Source: Loripinus fragilis
Taxonomy: Eukaryota; Mollusca; Bivalvia; Lucinida; Lucinidae
DNA: 64,000 bases
Direction: 5' to 3'
Assembly: GCA_964019695.1 (NCBI GenBank)
Contig: OZ026518.1
Coordinates: forward strand, 73,481,254 to 73,545,253
The notes beneath the pieces were generated by a model. The model saw only the letters and a list, made by a program, of their open reading frames with translations. It did not search any database and was not told the DNA's origin. Positions 1-10,133 of this stretch are shown piece after piece (the first letter of the stretch is position 1; every line of letters starts with the position of its first letter). The translations under genes and the position numbers were made by a program.

Positions 1-180
1 TAAAGAGTTACTAAGCATTTTTGACTGTTTGGCAACTTTTCCCTCTGCAGGTTCGATCGGTTTCGAGAAACTGTTCCCCGGGAAAACATTTTTTACTGTT
101 TCCCAGTCACATGATACACTGATCAGCTGCACACTGATGACTCAAAATGTATTACTTAGCGTCATGCTGTAGCAAAGTTT

Positions 181-338
181 CGTTTGATTTGATTCTTTAC
201 GTCCCAGTCAACAATTTTTCAGTTATGTAGGGATTGAACATGTACTAAGCAAGGATTAATGTGACAATGCAGCGACGCCGTTAAGGCTCAAATCTGCAAC
301 ACTTAAGCATTTTACCTCTGAGCCACTGCCCTCTCTAC
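181..338 (-). mobile_element. tRNA-derived SINE (family A), diverged copy
   Basis: Read on the minus strand this has the family's tRNA-like head (box A region 'TGGCTCAGAGG'), a middle with 'CTTGCTTAGTAC', and the tail 'GACGTAAAGAATCAAATCAA'. The box B region is eroded compared with the copies at 28665 and 40636. SINEs of this kind have no coding capacity and rely on a LINE for mobility. Confidence 0.75.
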
Positions 339-360
339 GCTGTATGAGATGATGATTTGT

Positions 361-720
361 TGCAAAACAGAAAATTTCGCCTAATCTCTTCAATTTTGGT
401 TGCAAAGTGTTCTGCTCATTCTAACTAAGAAAACGAGTACCCACATTTTATGTTTCTGACCACAAACAACGAAGTTATTGGGAGTTTAAAGAGCCGCTCC
501 CGCCATGGTCTTCCGTTATACACTAACAGTATGCGCATCAGCGTCGTGCTTATTGTTACCCTTTGTAAGTTCTGAGTTGGGTAATAAAACAACTATTTAC
601 CTTTCTGTGGCCTCGTTCGACAGTGCCATAGGGTCATCCACAGCACCTTGGGGTGATAGTTTTGACTGTTGCACAGAAAGGTATGAAATAGTTGTTTACT
701 GTTTTCCAGTCCATTCAGTT
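361..720 (+). repeat. Dispersed repeat unit followed by a hairpin
   Basis: Bases 361-500 are repeated in opposite orientation near 15430-15565; both copies share 'GAAAATTTCGCCTAATC' and 'CAACGAAGTTATTGGGAGTT'. Just downstream, arms at 587-609 and 672-697 form an imperfect stem ('CAACTATTTACCTTTCTGTG' against its complement). The second copy also has a hairpin in the same relative place, so unit plus hairpin looks like one mobile module. No coding function is supported. Confidence 0.6.
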
Positions 721-959
721 GCATGATTTCAATGATTACAGTGGATTCTGAGTCTGTATGGAAAGCAGTGATGGATTCTTTAGAAGCCAGCTAATCTGGA
801 TCTACAATTTTCAAAAAAGGATATATCCAGGCCTACTTTGTCAAGGTTTAAGACTCTGATCGGACTGGGCAAATACCAAGGCTAATCCAAGTCTTCACTG
901 GGGGCACAAATAAGTCATTTTGTTGAATTTGTCAAGTATTGGCTTATTTAAAATGTTAC

Positions 960-1010
960 CTCAATCATGGCTTGGTCAAAGTATTTGTTCTGTTCCCACA
1001 GGCTCAGTAA
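960..1010 (-). CDS. CHERP: CHERP-like gene, exon within the CID segment (LLSLWEQNKYFD)
   Basis: A 51-bp exon on the minus strand, preceded by a TTTTCTTTTACAG acceptor and followed by a GTAACA donor. It translates in phase 0 as LLSLWEQNKYFDQAMIE. This lines up with the end of the CID of CHERP (human: LLQLWEKNGYFDDSIIQ), directly after the exon at 5516-5627, which ends ...KVKLNK in phase 0. CHERP is a nuclear SR-related protein that binds the Pol II CTD and U2 snRNP partners. The exon is short, so its identity rests on its neighbours, phase and motif. The following exons (proline-rich, RS and G-patch regions) would lie left of the window. Confidence 0.82.
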
Positions 1011-1149
1011 CTGTAAAAGAAAACAGATTTAAAGATTAACTGTTACGTGCCAGGCAGGACTCACGCCTTAAAATCTACACATAATTATGTAGTAGATTTC
1101 ACATAGCTTCTAGATTATAATCAATCACTAACAACTGATCCAGAAAGTC

Positions 1150-1222
1150 GATCCGTTGGCTGAGTGGTTAGAGCATTGGTCTTGCACGGGAGCATGCTGG
1201 GTTTGATTCCCAGCCATGGAAC
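1150..1222 (+). repeat. tRNA-like sequence (SINE head or tRNA pseudogene)
   Basis: Contains a good box A (TGGCTGAGTGG, about 1157) and box B (GGTTTGATTCC, about 1200). The T-arm is perfect (CTGGG/CCCAG), and ATCCGTT can pair with AACGGGAT as an acceptor stem with one bulge. The anticodon stem does not pair well, so a working tRNA is unlikely. It is better read as a tRNA-derived SINE head or a pseudogene. Confidence 0.45.
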
Positions 1223-1976
1223 GGGATATTTTTCAGCTATGCTTTATCCTTGTTGCAACTTCATGTCGTGAGAAGTGGGCTAGCATCCGAGATTGGATTT
1301 AATTTCACCTAAAAAGGCTTTATCTTTCTCAACATCTGATTACTTGTTATGATATGTTGTTTTGCCTTAAGACTGTAATTGGCACAAGAATTTAATGAGC
1401 CAGCACCTGGGATTTTGGTACTTATCTGATCATTGAGCGACGAATGCCCAGGCGAGACTGCAAAATGCGCAGTCTTGCCAGAGCCATTGCTGGTTGGGTA
1501 CATAAGACTGGGCATAGATAAAGACTCGGACCAAAAGTTAGACCTCTAGCCCAGTCTAGAAAGATCAGCATGCGTGTTTATGGAGGTTTTTGTGGGATTA
1601 TGTGACAAGTACTAAAATTTCATATGCTTATCCATACAGCAGTATTCAGCTTAGCAGTTCTAGTGTTTCAAACTTGAAATTTAAATCAGTATAGGTGGAT
1701 TTTCATCAAGCTGCATATAAACTGGTTCACTTTCAGCACATCAGGCTCAGATGAGCTCAAATATAGGGATGGAGGAAAAACTGGGACAACACATACATTT
1801 TGTTTTGTCTTAACCCTTGTTTTGCTGATCCCGGATTTATCCGTTTTTGAAAGCACTGTAAATCCAGATCAGCTGGCTTCTAGCGAAGCCATATGATCAG
1901 GATTCACACTGTTTTCTACTCTGCTAGTTAATGGAATGCTGCTGCCTGCAGGTTAACAGGGTAAAAATGGTTTCCT

Positions 1977-2159
1977 GTTTGTTTGATTTGATTCAACAAT
2001 TTTTCTGTTATGTCGGGACTGTCTTCCTGGGTTGAACCAGTACTAAGCAAGGATAAATGTGTCTTGCTCAAGGACACAACACAGTGACGTAGGTGAGGCT
2101 CGAACCCACGGCCTCTCAGTCTCGAGTCAAGCACTCTACCACTGAGCCACTGTGTTCCC
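1977..2159 (-). mobile_element. tRNA-derived SINE (family A)
   Basis: A minus-strand copy with head 'CAGTGGCTCAGTGGTAGAG' and box B 'GGGTTCGAGCC'. The middle is 'CCTTGAGCAAGACAC' and 'GTACTGGTTCAACCCAGGAA', and the tail is AAATCAAACAAAC. It sits in an intron of the CHERP-like gene. Confidence 0.85.
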
Positions 2160-3139
2160 AGTAAAAATTGGGGAGGAGTGTAGTAAATAAAAATATTAAG
2201 CATGATAGGGGTAAAGTATAAGTACCATTTCTTGTGACCAAACACAACATAACAGCTGACTTCTGAGAATTTCAATTTTGCACTGATTTGCCGCATTCAG
2301 TCTAAAATTACTTTACATAAAATAAATTTGTCTGGTTTTAACATGACAGCTGACACCACACTGCAATTATTTATTTCTCACTTGATGACATTTTCTATGC
2401 TTTTTATGGATTCATTAATTTCTTACAAACAAAAGAAAACAGAGATATGACAAAAGGGTGGACCCAGTAACCCATATATCTACAAAGCTATAACCCATTT
2501 TGGACTGATAACATTTTTTACTTTGTTCGAGTTGGTGCTTTAAGTCCCAACAATTTTTCATCATGTGGTTAAACGATGAAGTGTCTAGCTCAAAGAAACA
2601 ACGCCATTTCTCCTATGCACCAATCAAGAGGGCAAACCAGGGGTCCCCGCCTGGAAAATCACAAAGCTATAGGGTTCCTTAGCAATACCATGATCCCCTG
2701 GAAAATCACAAAGCTACCAAGCCAGCATTCAATGTTGGGCCATCATCAACCCACCAGCGAAACGCCATGAGTGAACCCATATCATAGGTCCTCATATGCA
2801 AATATTTTGAGCTCAAATTGTGATATTTTTTCTTATTGTTTGTTGAGTTTAAACGTGTTTTGGTTGAGAAAATTAATTTGCAATTAAGCAATCTTATCTG
2901 TTTGCTTTACAGTCTATGAAATACCGAGGGACAAGTTACATGTAATTAAGTAAATGGTGCCTTGAACAGCTGGGCCTTATTTCACCATAGGTTTTTTTTG
3001 ACTGGGTCACTAGGGTATGATTCATTTCAGCTGCTTCAAGAGAAATTTACTTTTCTGCAACTAAGCCAAGGGTGCTCCGAATAGCCTGCAAAAATTCAAC
3101 TCTGGTTGCCTTATGCACAGTGCACTTACATCAAAGGCT
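2160..3139. other. Intronic stretch without a recognised gene
   Basis: AT-rich intron of the CHERP-like gene. Around 2525-2625 there is a degraded SINE-like tail and middle ('CCCAACAATTTTTCATCATG'). At 2700-2770 'AGCATTCAATGTTGGGCCAT' and 'CCAGCGAAACGCC' recur in the hairpin MITE at 44690-44765. Nothing coding is supported. Confidence 0.5.
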
Positions 3140-4800
3140 TACATGAGGGCTCATGTATTATTGAATTTATTTAACGAGTTGCGAAAAAGCGATAAAATGC
3201 TCGGCTGAATTTATTTAACAAGCTGGGGAAAAGCGACAAAATGCACGGCTTGCCGAGCAATTTATCGCTTTTCGCAACGAGTTTAATAAATTCAACAATA
3301 CAGGAGTACGAATGTTAGACTCTATTTATCATATGACATTAAAATTACTGTGCATTTTTTTTGCGTGAAAACGTTTGTCATTTATATATGTGATGTTGTG
3401 AAAGGCGTCATTTCATAACGTTTTCCGAAAATCAGTAAAATACTAGTGCTTTATTGATTTTAATGCATGGGGTTATTTCACCCCCACACGCGACGTCATA
3501 TGATATAGCACATTTCAATTGCTTCACTGAGTCTGCACAGCTTACACCATGTAAAATGCACAATCTGGTCCAACCCTGCGTAGTTTGCACATACTTAAAA
3601 GTTTTGTGCTGCTTTATATTAACCCATTTAAGCTGAATGGACCTGCCTACCCTTATCAGTAGGATGAGTCCTTTTCCAATTTTAGGGGGGTTGGGTAGTG
3701 TTTTTCATTTTGTTTCAAATTTTATTAGAACATTCTGCAAGCAAGCAGTGAAGATCCTGATTAGACACTGCCTTATGTGGCACCTGATCTGGGTCTGTAC
3801 TGTTAATGTCCCATAAAAAGGACACGAGGTCCCAAGGTTATAAAACTTTCTCATGCTCAACTCAACTGAGAATGAAATTTCAACTGCTCATAAAAACTAA
3901 AATGCTGAAATATGAAGAAGTTTCTTGCTATAAGTCTCTCAGATGTGGTTTTTATCATGCTAATAAATGTTAAAATGCCAACAATATATGAGCAGGATAA
4001 ATTTTGTGCTCAGCTGAGTTGAGCGCGAAAAAAGTTTTATAACCTCGGGCCTTGGCTGATATCAGTTTAATAAAAGTACACTTATTTAAAGTACCATGAA
4101 AAGTCACACATGCATGCTTGGAGGACAAAAAGGATGCTTATCATGTGATGCTGCTTGGTTTATAAAAGCCAGAGCTTGTTTCCAGCTGTCACCAGATGCA
4201 CTCGGCTGTCCCAGTCATTCCTTTTATTCTGTGTATTTTCTTCACTCGTGTCAGAGTTATGACGCATTTCACTCATGCCTGAGAAATGCTGCACTCTCTT
4301 CTTCCCTCTCTGTATTGAATAATCATACGAGTCAGCTCATAAGAGTTTCGTACTTAACATTTTTAATGCATTTAAGCTGATGGAATCTCCGGTCTTTATC
4401 TATTGGAAAGTCCATTTCTGTTTTAAGGGATGTTGGGTGGTATTTTTCATTTATATAAGTTTATCATATGACGTCGCGACTGGGAGTGAAATAATGCCAT
4501 GCAATAAAATCGATAAACCACTAGTGGTTTACAGATTTTCGGGAAACATTATAACGTCCATTACAGGGTTGCATACATAAATGACTAAACTATAACGTTT
4601 TTACGTCAGAAATGAGATTTCAAAGTAATTTTAATGTCATATGATAAATAGAATCTAGCATTCATGCTCTTGTATTATTTAATTTATTAAACTCGTTGGA
4701 AAAGAGATATAAAATGCTCAGCAAGCATCACATTTTATCTCTTTTCCCCAACTCTTTTAATAAATTCAATAAATTATGAGCCTCTATTAAAAATTACCTA
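3140..4800. mobile_element. Long-terminal-inverted-repeat (foldback) element
   Basis: Roughly 3140-3500 is repeated inverted at about 4440-4800. Both arms carry 'ATTTATCATATGACATTAAA' or its complement, a (C/T)GCTTTTCGCAACGAGTTTAAT-type segment, and a segment with CGTCATATGATA. 'ATTTAAGCTGA' also occurs inside both ends (about 3627 and 4370). Each arm contains a smaller palindrome built on 'AGCGATAAAATGC'. No transposase was seen, and a different MITE (3826-4056) is inserted in the middle. The exact termini and TSD were not resolved. Confidence 0.6.
3826..4056. mobile_element. MITE with terminal inverted repeats GAGGTTATAAAACTTT
   Basis: Ends read 'CCCAAGGTTATAAAACTTT' and 'AAAGTTTTATAACCTCGGGCC'. 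The subterminal 'GCTCAACTCAACTGAG' is also inverted near the right end. A close relative lies at 25033-25284, and a compact palindrome with the same ends at 9971-10133. Non-autonomous, no ORF. Confidence 0.75.
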
Positions 4801-5001
4801 GTATGCAAAGAGTTAAACGACCCAAGCTTACATGGAAAAAACTGACGGAGAACGACTGCCAGGAGTGGAAGCTTACAACAGTTGACCCTCAAGAAAGCAG
4901 GTGTGAGATCTGCTATGCCTGCAGCTAGCCAGTTACCTGGAAAGGGGCCCACTGATGTAGATGATGCCCTTGCACCTGTGTGTTACTCAAACTTTTTTTG
5001 C

Positions 5002-5262
5002 TTGGTTTGAGGTTTTACGTCCCAGTCAACAGCTATGGTCATGTCGAGACGGTCAGTTCACCTAACATCACTTTTTCCTCGGCAACCTTGACCAAGTAGT
5101 TAAGCACATACTTAGGCTTGTAACTGACAACAACCCATCTTGAATCAGCGGAAGGAGGAAAATGACCATAAAATTATTTCATGATCAATATCCACGAAAG
5201 TATGGGAATGGGCTGGGATCGAACTAGCGAACCCTGGATCTGCAGTCAAACATGCTACGGGG
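5002..5262 (-). mobile_element. SINE-like repeat (family B)
   Basis: A minus-strand copy of the family also found at 5981-6244 and 46089-46300. Shared blocks are 'CTGCAGATCCAGGG', 'GATCCCAGCCC' (box B-like), 'CATACTTTCGTGGA' and 'GTTGTCAGTTACAAG'. The 3' part ends in 'GTTGACTGGGACGTAAAACC', which resembles the family A SINE tail. Probably tRNA-derived, but the box A is weak. Confidence 0.65.
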
Positions 5263-5328
5263 TCCGGTAGAAATAACAAAATGAACTTTTAATTACACAC
5301 TCTACCAGGACTTTAGTTAAAAGTGCGT

Positions 5329-5455
5329 ACCAAAAAACAATTTTCTTATTTCTCAACCAAAACATATGTTGTGGGTACTCAAAAGAACCGTCTCAATGAG
5401 ACGGTTCTTCTGAGCACCCAAAACATATGTTAAACCCAATGAGTAAGAAAATAAT
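5329..5455. repeat. Hairpin MITE (HP1 family)
   Basis: Near-palindrome: 'AACATATGTTGTGGGTACTC' followed by AAAAGAACCGTCTCAATGAG and its complement, bounded by ATTTTCTTATT-type ends. Relatives at 13575-13690, 17960-18095, 31166-31355 and 37755-37870 share the GAACCGTCTCA stem tip. Confidence 0.8.
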
Positions 5456-5515
5456 TACAATTTTACGCTCATAAATTTTGTTTATCTGAACCTATGCTCT
5501 ACACACTGCTATTAC

Positions 5516-5627
5516 CTTGTTGAGTTTCACTTTCTGGTCCTCTCCCGCTCCCACCAGTGACGTACAGAACACCGCCACGACTATCTCTCCAAGACTGAAC
5601 TTCAAATTGTCAGCATTCTTCCTCTGA
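5516..5627 (-). CDS. CHERP: CHERP-like gene, CID exon (QRKNADNLKF...)
   Basis: A 112-bp exon on the minus strand with acceptor CATGTCTTCAG and donor GTAATAG. The first base completes a Cys codon with the TG that ends the exon at 8496-8570. It then reads QRKNADNLKFSLGEIVVAVF, then CTSLVGAGEDQKVKLNK. This follows the CHERP CID order (human: CQRKQARELLAALQKVVVPI, then YCTSF...EEDKQQKIARLL). CIDs are alpha-helical bundles that read the phosphorylated Pol II C-terminal tail. Phase and splice sites agree on both sides, which makes this exon secure. Confidence 0.88.
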
Positions 5628-5691
5628 CTGAAGACATGAACAAGGCAAATGTTTGAAAGAATTTATTTATAATGGTTTTTCTAATTATTAC

Positions 5692-5706
5692 ACACACACA
5701 CACACA
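5692..5706. repeat. (AC)n microsatellite
   Basis: A short run of alternating AC, about 7 units, in an intron. Confidence 0.8.
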
Positions 5707-5770
5707 TCATATAAAGATATACAAAAGCTGAAAATGAACAAAATATGAAACCTGTGCAACTTTCTCTTTT

Positions 5771-6395
5771 AAATATGTTGTGAACTTATTCTTCAAAGTA
5801 TTGGTAAATTAAATATGTTGTGAACTTATTCTTCAAAGTATTGGTAAATTAAATATGTTATGCTATGAACTTAAATATGTTGTGAACTTATTCTTCAGAG
5901 TATTGGCAAATTAAATATGTTGTAGACTTTTTCTTCAAAGTATTGGTAAATAAATTATGTTGTGAACTTATTCTTAAAAGACATGGCGGGATGGTCAGTT
6001 CACCTAACCACACTTTTTCCTGGGCAAGCTTGACAAAGCAGTTAACCAGTACTTCCTGCACATACTTTCCTTTGTTACTGACAGCAACTCTTCTTGAATG
6101 ATTCAGCGGAAGGAAGGAGACCGACCGTAGAAATTATTTCATAATCAATCTCCACGAAAGTATGGGACCGGGCCGGGATCAAACACGCGACCCCTGGATC
6201 TGCAGTCAGACTTGCATCTGTTGCCAGAAATGTTAGGGACTGCGCTTCTTCAAAGTATTGGTAAATTAAATATGTTGTGAACTTATTCTTCAAAGTATTG
6301 GTAAATTAAATTATATGTTGTGAACTTATTCTTCAAAGTATTGGTAAATTAAATTATATGTTGTGAACTTATTCTTCAAAGTATTGGTAAAATGC
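5771..6395. repeat. ~40-bp tandem repeat interrupted by a SINE
   Basis: Tandem units of about 40-46 bp contain 'AAATATGTTGTGAACTTATT' followed by 'CTTCAAAGTATTGGTAAATT'. There are about five units left of a family B SINE (5981-6244) and about four to its right. The unit boundary 'TTCTT(A/C)AAAG' flanks the SINE on both sides, as a target duplication or simply as the next repeat unit. Confidence 0.85.
5981..6244 (-). mobile_element. SINE-like repeat (family B) inserted in a tandem array
   Basis: A minus-strand copy close to the one at 5002-5262, with blocks 'CTGCAGATCCAGGGG', 'GTTTGATCCCGGCCCGGTCC' and 'AGTTGCTGTCAGTAAC'. It is flanked by TTCTTAAAAG (left) and TTCTTCAAAG (right), consistent with insertion into one unit of the tandem array. 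Confidence 0.75.
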
Positions 6396-6477
6396 ATCGA
6401 GATTTTTACTGTACAATTGTTAAGAAGGGCAAATAATGACCATGTGACTTGGGAATAAACAGTTATCAAAAAATCAA

Positions 6478-6856
6478 CTTTTCAAAGATTTTCCCACATA
6501 AATGCATTAGGAATCAAATTTTTCTTTGCCAGTAAGTATGTCAAAGTCAACCTAGGATCATTATTTGAACATACTTGGTATGGCCCACATCCCCAATGCT
6601 ACATACCAATTCTTAAGGTCTACGGCCTTCTGGTTCAGGAGAGGATTTTTGAAAGATTTTATCACATGTGGGCATGGTGGCCCTCTTGGTCATATGACAA
6701 GGACCATTTGAACGAACTTTCATTTCCTGCTCTAATGAGTCTCAATACAAAATTTGAGTTCAATATTTTTAAAGGTGTTGACGTACAGACAGCAAACCAG
6801 CTATTGACATACTAATAGCTCCCCCATGAGCTTTTGGCTCAGGTGAGCTAAAGATG
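6478..6856 (+). mobile_element. Dispersed ~400-bp repeat ending in hairpin plus CTAA
   Basis: Similar to the tandemly arranged copies at 27440-29050. Shared blocks are 'GATTTTCCCACATAAATGCA', 'GTCAACCTAGGATCAT', 'CCAATGCTACATACCAA', 'GGCCTTCTGGTTC' and 'ATCTTGGTCATATGAC'-like. It ends in an inverted AGCTC...GAGCT hairpin and then CTAA. This could be a non-autonomous Helitron, which has such 3' ends, but no 5' TC terminus was fixed. Confidence 0.5.
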
Positions 6857-8495
6857 ATGAAAAATTACCCAGCATGCAAGAATTGTTCTCAAATGAGATG
6901 AATCACTAACAACATGCAATGGTCATTAAGTGTTTACTAAAGAAACTAAGCATGTTTACTTAAGAAACTAAACACGTTGTTGTGTTTATAGAGAATTAAG
7001 GTCGCTAAGTGTCTCATTATAGATCTAGGGGAATATAATAATTGACAACCTTTACAGTAAACAACCAGCTGTGGCCCCTTGTTCTTGGCTAGTCTCTTTG
7101 CATGCTGGGAAATTTTGCATGTTTTCTGTCGGCTTCTGATTTTTTCAAAATTAACTTTTTTAAAAAATAGTTTAAGCAGGCATACCATCTAAGTGTCAAT
7201 TAGTTCAACATTTTGTTGGGCCTGCTCTGGGTCCAAAATTGTTCAGAAAAATTATCAACAGAAATCTATCGGACAAAAAAATAGTGTTTATCAGTTGCTT
7301 TAAAGCAGATGACTACAAGTTTGCCAGATTGATCATGAGTGACAAATGAACATGCATAAAAGCTTATTTATCGCTAAATGGAAGGGAATTTAACTAATAT
7401 TTGGACGAAGAGGTTCAAACTCACATCCTCACTGCAGCAGTGTATAGAAAGGTAAGTGAGAATGATCAGGAAATACCACAATCACATACTGCAGACCAAC
7501 CCACAGTACCGTGAGGAAGAGCCACAGAACATTTATAGTAACGATACATCTGCAAGACAATAATAGCAAAGCAACCAGCTTTCTCTTCCTCTTCACGATA
7601 ATTGCAAAATTAGAATGGACACAAAGTAATGCATAACAAAACAAATACAAACACAGAACTCCCACAAACAATGGGGGGGGGGGGCTTAAATGCATTTTTT
7701 TTACTAGCGCTAAAACTTCGCCCTAGATTCTGTTGTTGTTAAAACACAAAATTGTTTAGCTCACATGGAGGCTTCCTAACTAGAAGTCATGTTACTAATT
7801 TAGTTCTCTACCAAATGCACTATGCAGATTGGCTTACAGATTGTTAGCTGGAAATGATAGGAATTTTGTATTTTTTATGTCTGATGATTTTGTTTCAAAA
7901 TCAACTTTTCCAAAAAAATCAGGAATACCATTACTGTCTTACAGTTTGGATCCAGATCAGGCCCAACACAATCTGGATCCAACTTGTTTGCTGCTTATAA
8001 ATATAGATAAACAAAGGCTAACAATATAGATCCAGATCAGCTGACTTCTGATGAAGCCAGCTGATCAGGTTCCATTTGGTTTCCATATTTCTTAAGAAAG
8101 TGTGCCCCTAGTCTGCCTGGAAATCAATTGCTAATTGCCATCCTCAAAGTTTGCAACCTGTATGGTAGCACCGGCTAAAAGGTGTAGCATGATATAGCCC
8201 TTTCCATGAATATTACATCAAGGTGTCATCCGCGCAGTCTGATCAGCACCTTTGTTATTCACTTTGTGGAAAGTATCATATGTAAACTTGCTACAGGTGA
8301 AATTTCAAATTTCTAGCTAGTCCCTATAGCTGAGGAGACTGCTTTGAAACTTGCTTTGTCTGACATCCCGAAGACAGGTTTTCTCGCGACAAGGCCCATA
8401 TAGCACTCATATACTTGTCAAAGAGGCTTCAGTGCCTTAATAAAATGTCATTGTAAATGAGAACTGATGTATTTTTTAGAGTAAAATATTCTTAC
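6857..8495. other. Intron, no gene recognised
   Basis: AT-rich intron of the CHERP-like gene. There is a G homopolymer near 7674-7683. Two short inverted segments at 7943-7990 and 8028-8075 ('GGATCCAGATCAGGCCCAAC' and 'GATCCAGATCAGCTGACTTC') belong to the small-hairpin family described at 14624. No coding signal. Confidence 0.5.
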
Positions 8496-8570
8496 CAATG
8501 ATGCAGAAGATCGTTTATCAGGTAGATCAGATGCAGACGCAATTCAAAACTGGCGTCTTTCGATATTATT
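8496..8570 (-). CDS. CHERP: CHERP-like gene, CID exon (FELRLHLIYLINDLLHH)
   Basis: A 75-bp minus-strand exon between acceptor TTTATTTCAG and donor GTAAGA. It reads (R)IISKDASFELRLHLIYLIND, then LLHH, with a final TG that joins the exon at 5516-5627 to make Cys. The string FELRLHLIYLIND is essentially identical to the CID core of animal CHERP, which makes this the strongest single identifier of the gene. It starts after two bases of a codon, so the missing upstream exon must end in that phase. It probably encodes the Trp-containing 'GKNW...' start of the CID. Confidence 0.92.
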
Positions 8571-8654
8571 CTGAAATAAACAACACAAAAGAATACATTT
8601 AGACCAGCAAGGTAGATGTCTTCTTTTTGGTAAAAACCTTTGCTTATCAGGTTT

Positions 8655-8843
8655 TTTGTTTGATTTAATTCTTAACATCTCATCAACAATCTTTCAATTA
8701 TGTCGGGATAGGTCTTCCTTGGTTGAACCAGTACTAAGCAAAGATTAATGTGTCTTGCTCAAGGACACAAAGTAGTGATGCCAGTGAGGCTGGAACCCGC
8801 AGCCCTTTGGTCTAGAGTCAAGCACTCTACCACTGAGCTCCCT
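8655..8843 (-). mobile_element. tRNA-derived SINE (family A)
   Basis: Minus-strand copy with head 'AGCTCAGTGGTAGAGTGCTT', box B 'GGGTTCCAGCC', 'CCTTGAGCAAGACACATTAA', and tail 'GTTGATGAGATGTTAAGAAT' then TAAATCAAAC. Confidence 0.85.
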
Positions 8844-9166
8844 ATATTTATATATTTAGTTTGTGAGGAGTGGGTCTTAGCTAGTTACTAAAAGGGCAGA
8901 AACGAAACAGCTAAACTATATTTCACGATATTTGCTACATTGTACAATATGTACCGCAATACATATTTTGGCAACATAAGAAACTTAGAAATGAAGTCTA
9001 TAAAAATTAGGAGCAAACAATACTCAAATTTTATCCGTTAATTGCACAACACACCTTCCCAATTTTTATCTAATTATATTGCAGGATTTCTTAAAGCGCC
9101 AATGCATCTGAAAATGCCGTCTGCTGCAAATAATTGCCTAAGGTTACCAATGGATTAAGTAGAGAA

Positions 9167-9233
9167 GCAAACAGTGTGGACCCAGAACAGACAGCTCCCA
9201 TTGAAGCAGTCTAATATGGGTCCACACTGTTTA
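9167..9233. repeat. Small hairpin (HP2 family, inner arm GACTGCTCC type)
   Basis: Outer stem GCAAACAGTGTGGACCCAGA pairs with 'TGGGTCCACACTGTTT'; the inner arms CAGCTCC and TTGAAGCAGTCT pair less well. It is close to the hairpin at 16921-16987. Confidence 0.7.
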
Positions 9234-9567
9234 CCATAGAGGCTTCTTAAACATTTCAGCAGACGAGAAAAGCGGACGACTTTTGTTGTGGTTTGTGATT
9301 TAAGGGTTAACAAGCAGAGTGGAAAACAGTATGGATCCTGAGTGATCAGCTGACTTCTCAGATGCAGGCTGATCTAGATCTATACTGTTTTCAAAACAGG
9401 ATAGATCTGAGTTTAGCATGGAAATGGTAACTAATTAAAGCAGGAAAATTAACATTAAAAGAGAAAATGCAAAGTGCTACCTGCATTAAGGGGCTACAAG
9501 TATTTACATATATTCAATATCAAGCCTTAACCCTTTGTACGCTAGTGACTCCTAAATGCGTACTTTG

Positions 9568-9638
9568 GTAAACAGCAAACCATAAAGATCCAAATGAAAT
9601 GCCGCATGTGGCATTTCATCAAGGTCTACACTGTTTGC
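9568..9638. repeat. Small hairpin (HP2 family, inner arm TGAAATGC type)
   Basis: The inner palindrome AAATGAAATGCC/GGCATTTCAT lies inside outer arms of the 'AAACAG...CTGTTTGC' type. Same subtype as 24731-24796. The right flank 'TATCGTCAGTGAAAGAA' resembles the right flank of that copy. Confidence 0.65.
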
Positions 9639-9970
9639 TATGACGAAAATTATCGTCAGTGAAAGAACTACAAATGTACAATATTAATTAGAATTACAAC
9701 TTGTACCCCTCAATATATAGCATGGACCATCCCAAGTTTATTGTATCAAACCAGAAGGAAGAATCCACTAGTGCATAAAGCCTTAATTTCTCTGAATATA
9801 TAGAAAGATGTTGCCAAAAAAATGCTGAAAAAGTTTGCTTGGATACAAGTGATTTAGATATTTGGTCAATGAACCTGGATTATTGATTGACCTCTTAAAA
9901 AATAGAGAGTGAACATCTCTTGTGACATTTTAAGACTTTAGGTCATTAGGTACAAGTTCCTATTATCAAA

Positions 9971-10133
9971 CTAGGCCTCGAGGTTATAAAACTTGAGTTC
10001 ATTCTCAGACTCAAAATAAAGCATAATGATTGGCTGCTTGCGGACACATGTCCGCAATCAGCCAATCATTGCGCTTTATTTTGAGTCTGAGAATGTACTC
10101 AAGCTTTATAACCTCGAGGCTAGACCTGTTTTC
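9971..10133. mobile_element. Palindromic MITE (GAGGTTATAAAACTT ends)
   Basis: Near-perfect inverted repeat. The ends are 'CTAGGCCTCGAGGTTATAAA' and the complement, and the centre is 'GCGGACACATGTCCGC'. Long arms include ATTGGCTG and 'AAATAAAGC'. It shares terminal motifs with the elements at 3826 and 25033 but has a different interior. Confidence 0.75.

Noticed and set aside
505..726. 73-codon frame starting MVFRYTLTVCASASCLLLPF, resembling a signal peptide
   Set aside because: It covers the hairpin arms at 587-697 of a dispersed repeat; the second copy of the repeat does not preserve the frame.
1150..1222. Functional tRNA gene
   Set aside because: Boxes A and B and the T-arm are good, but the anticodon stem does not pair and the acceptor stem has a bulge; better a SINE head or pseudogene.
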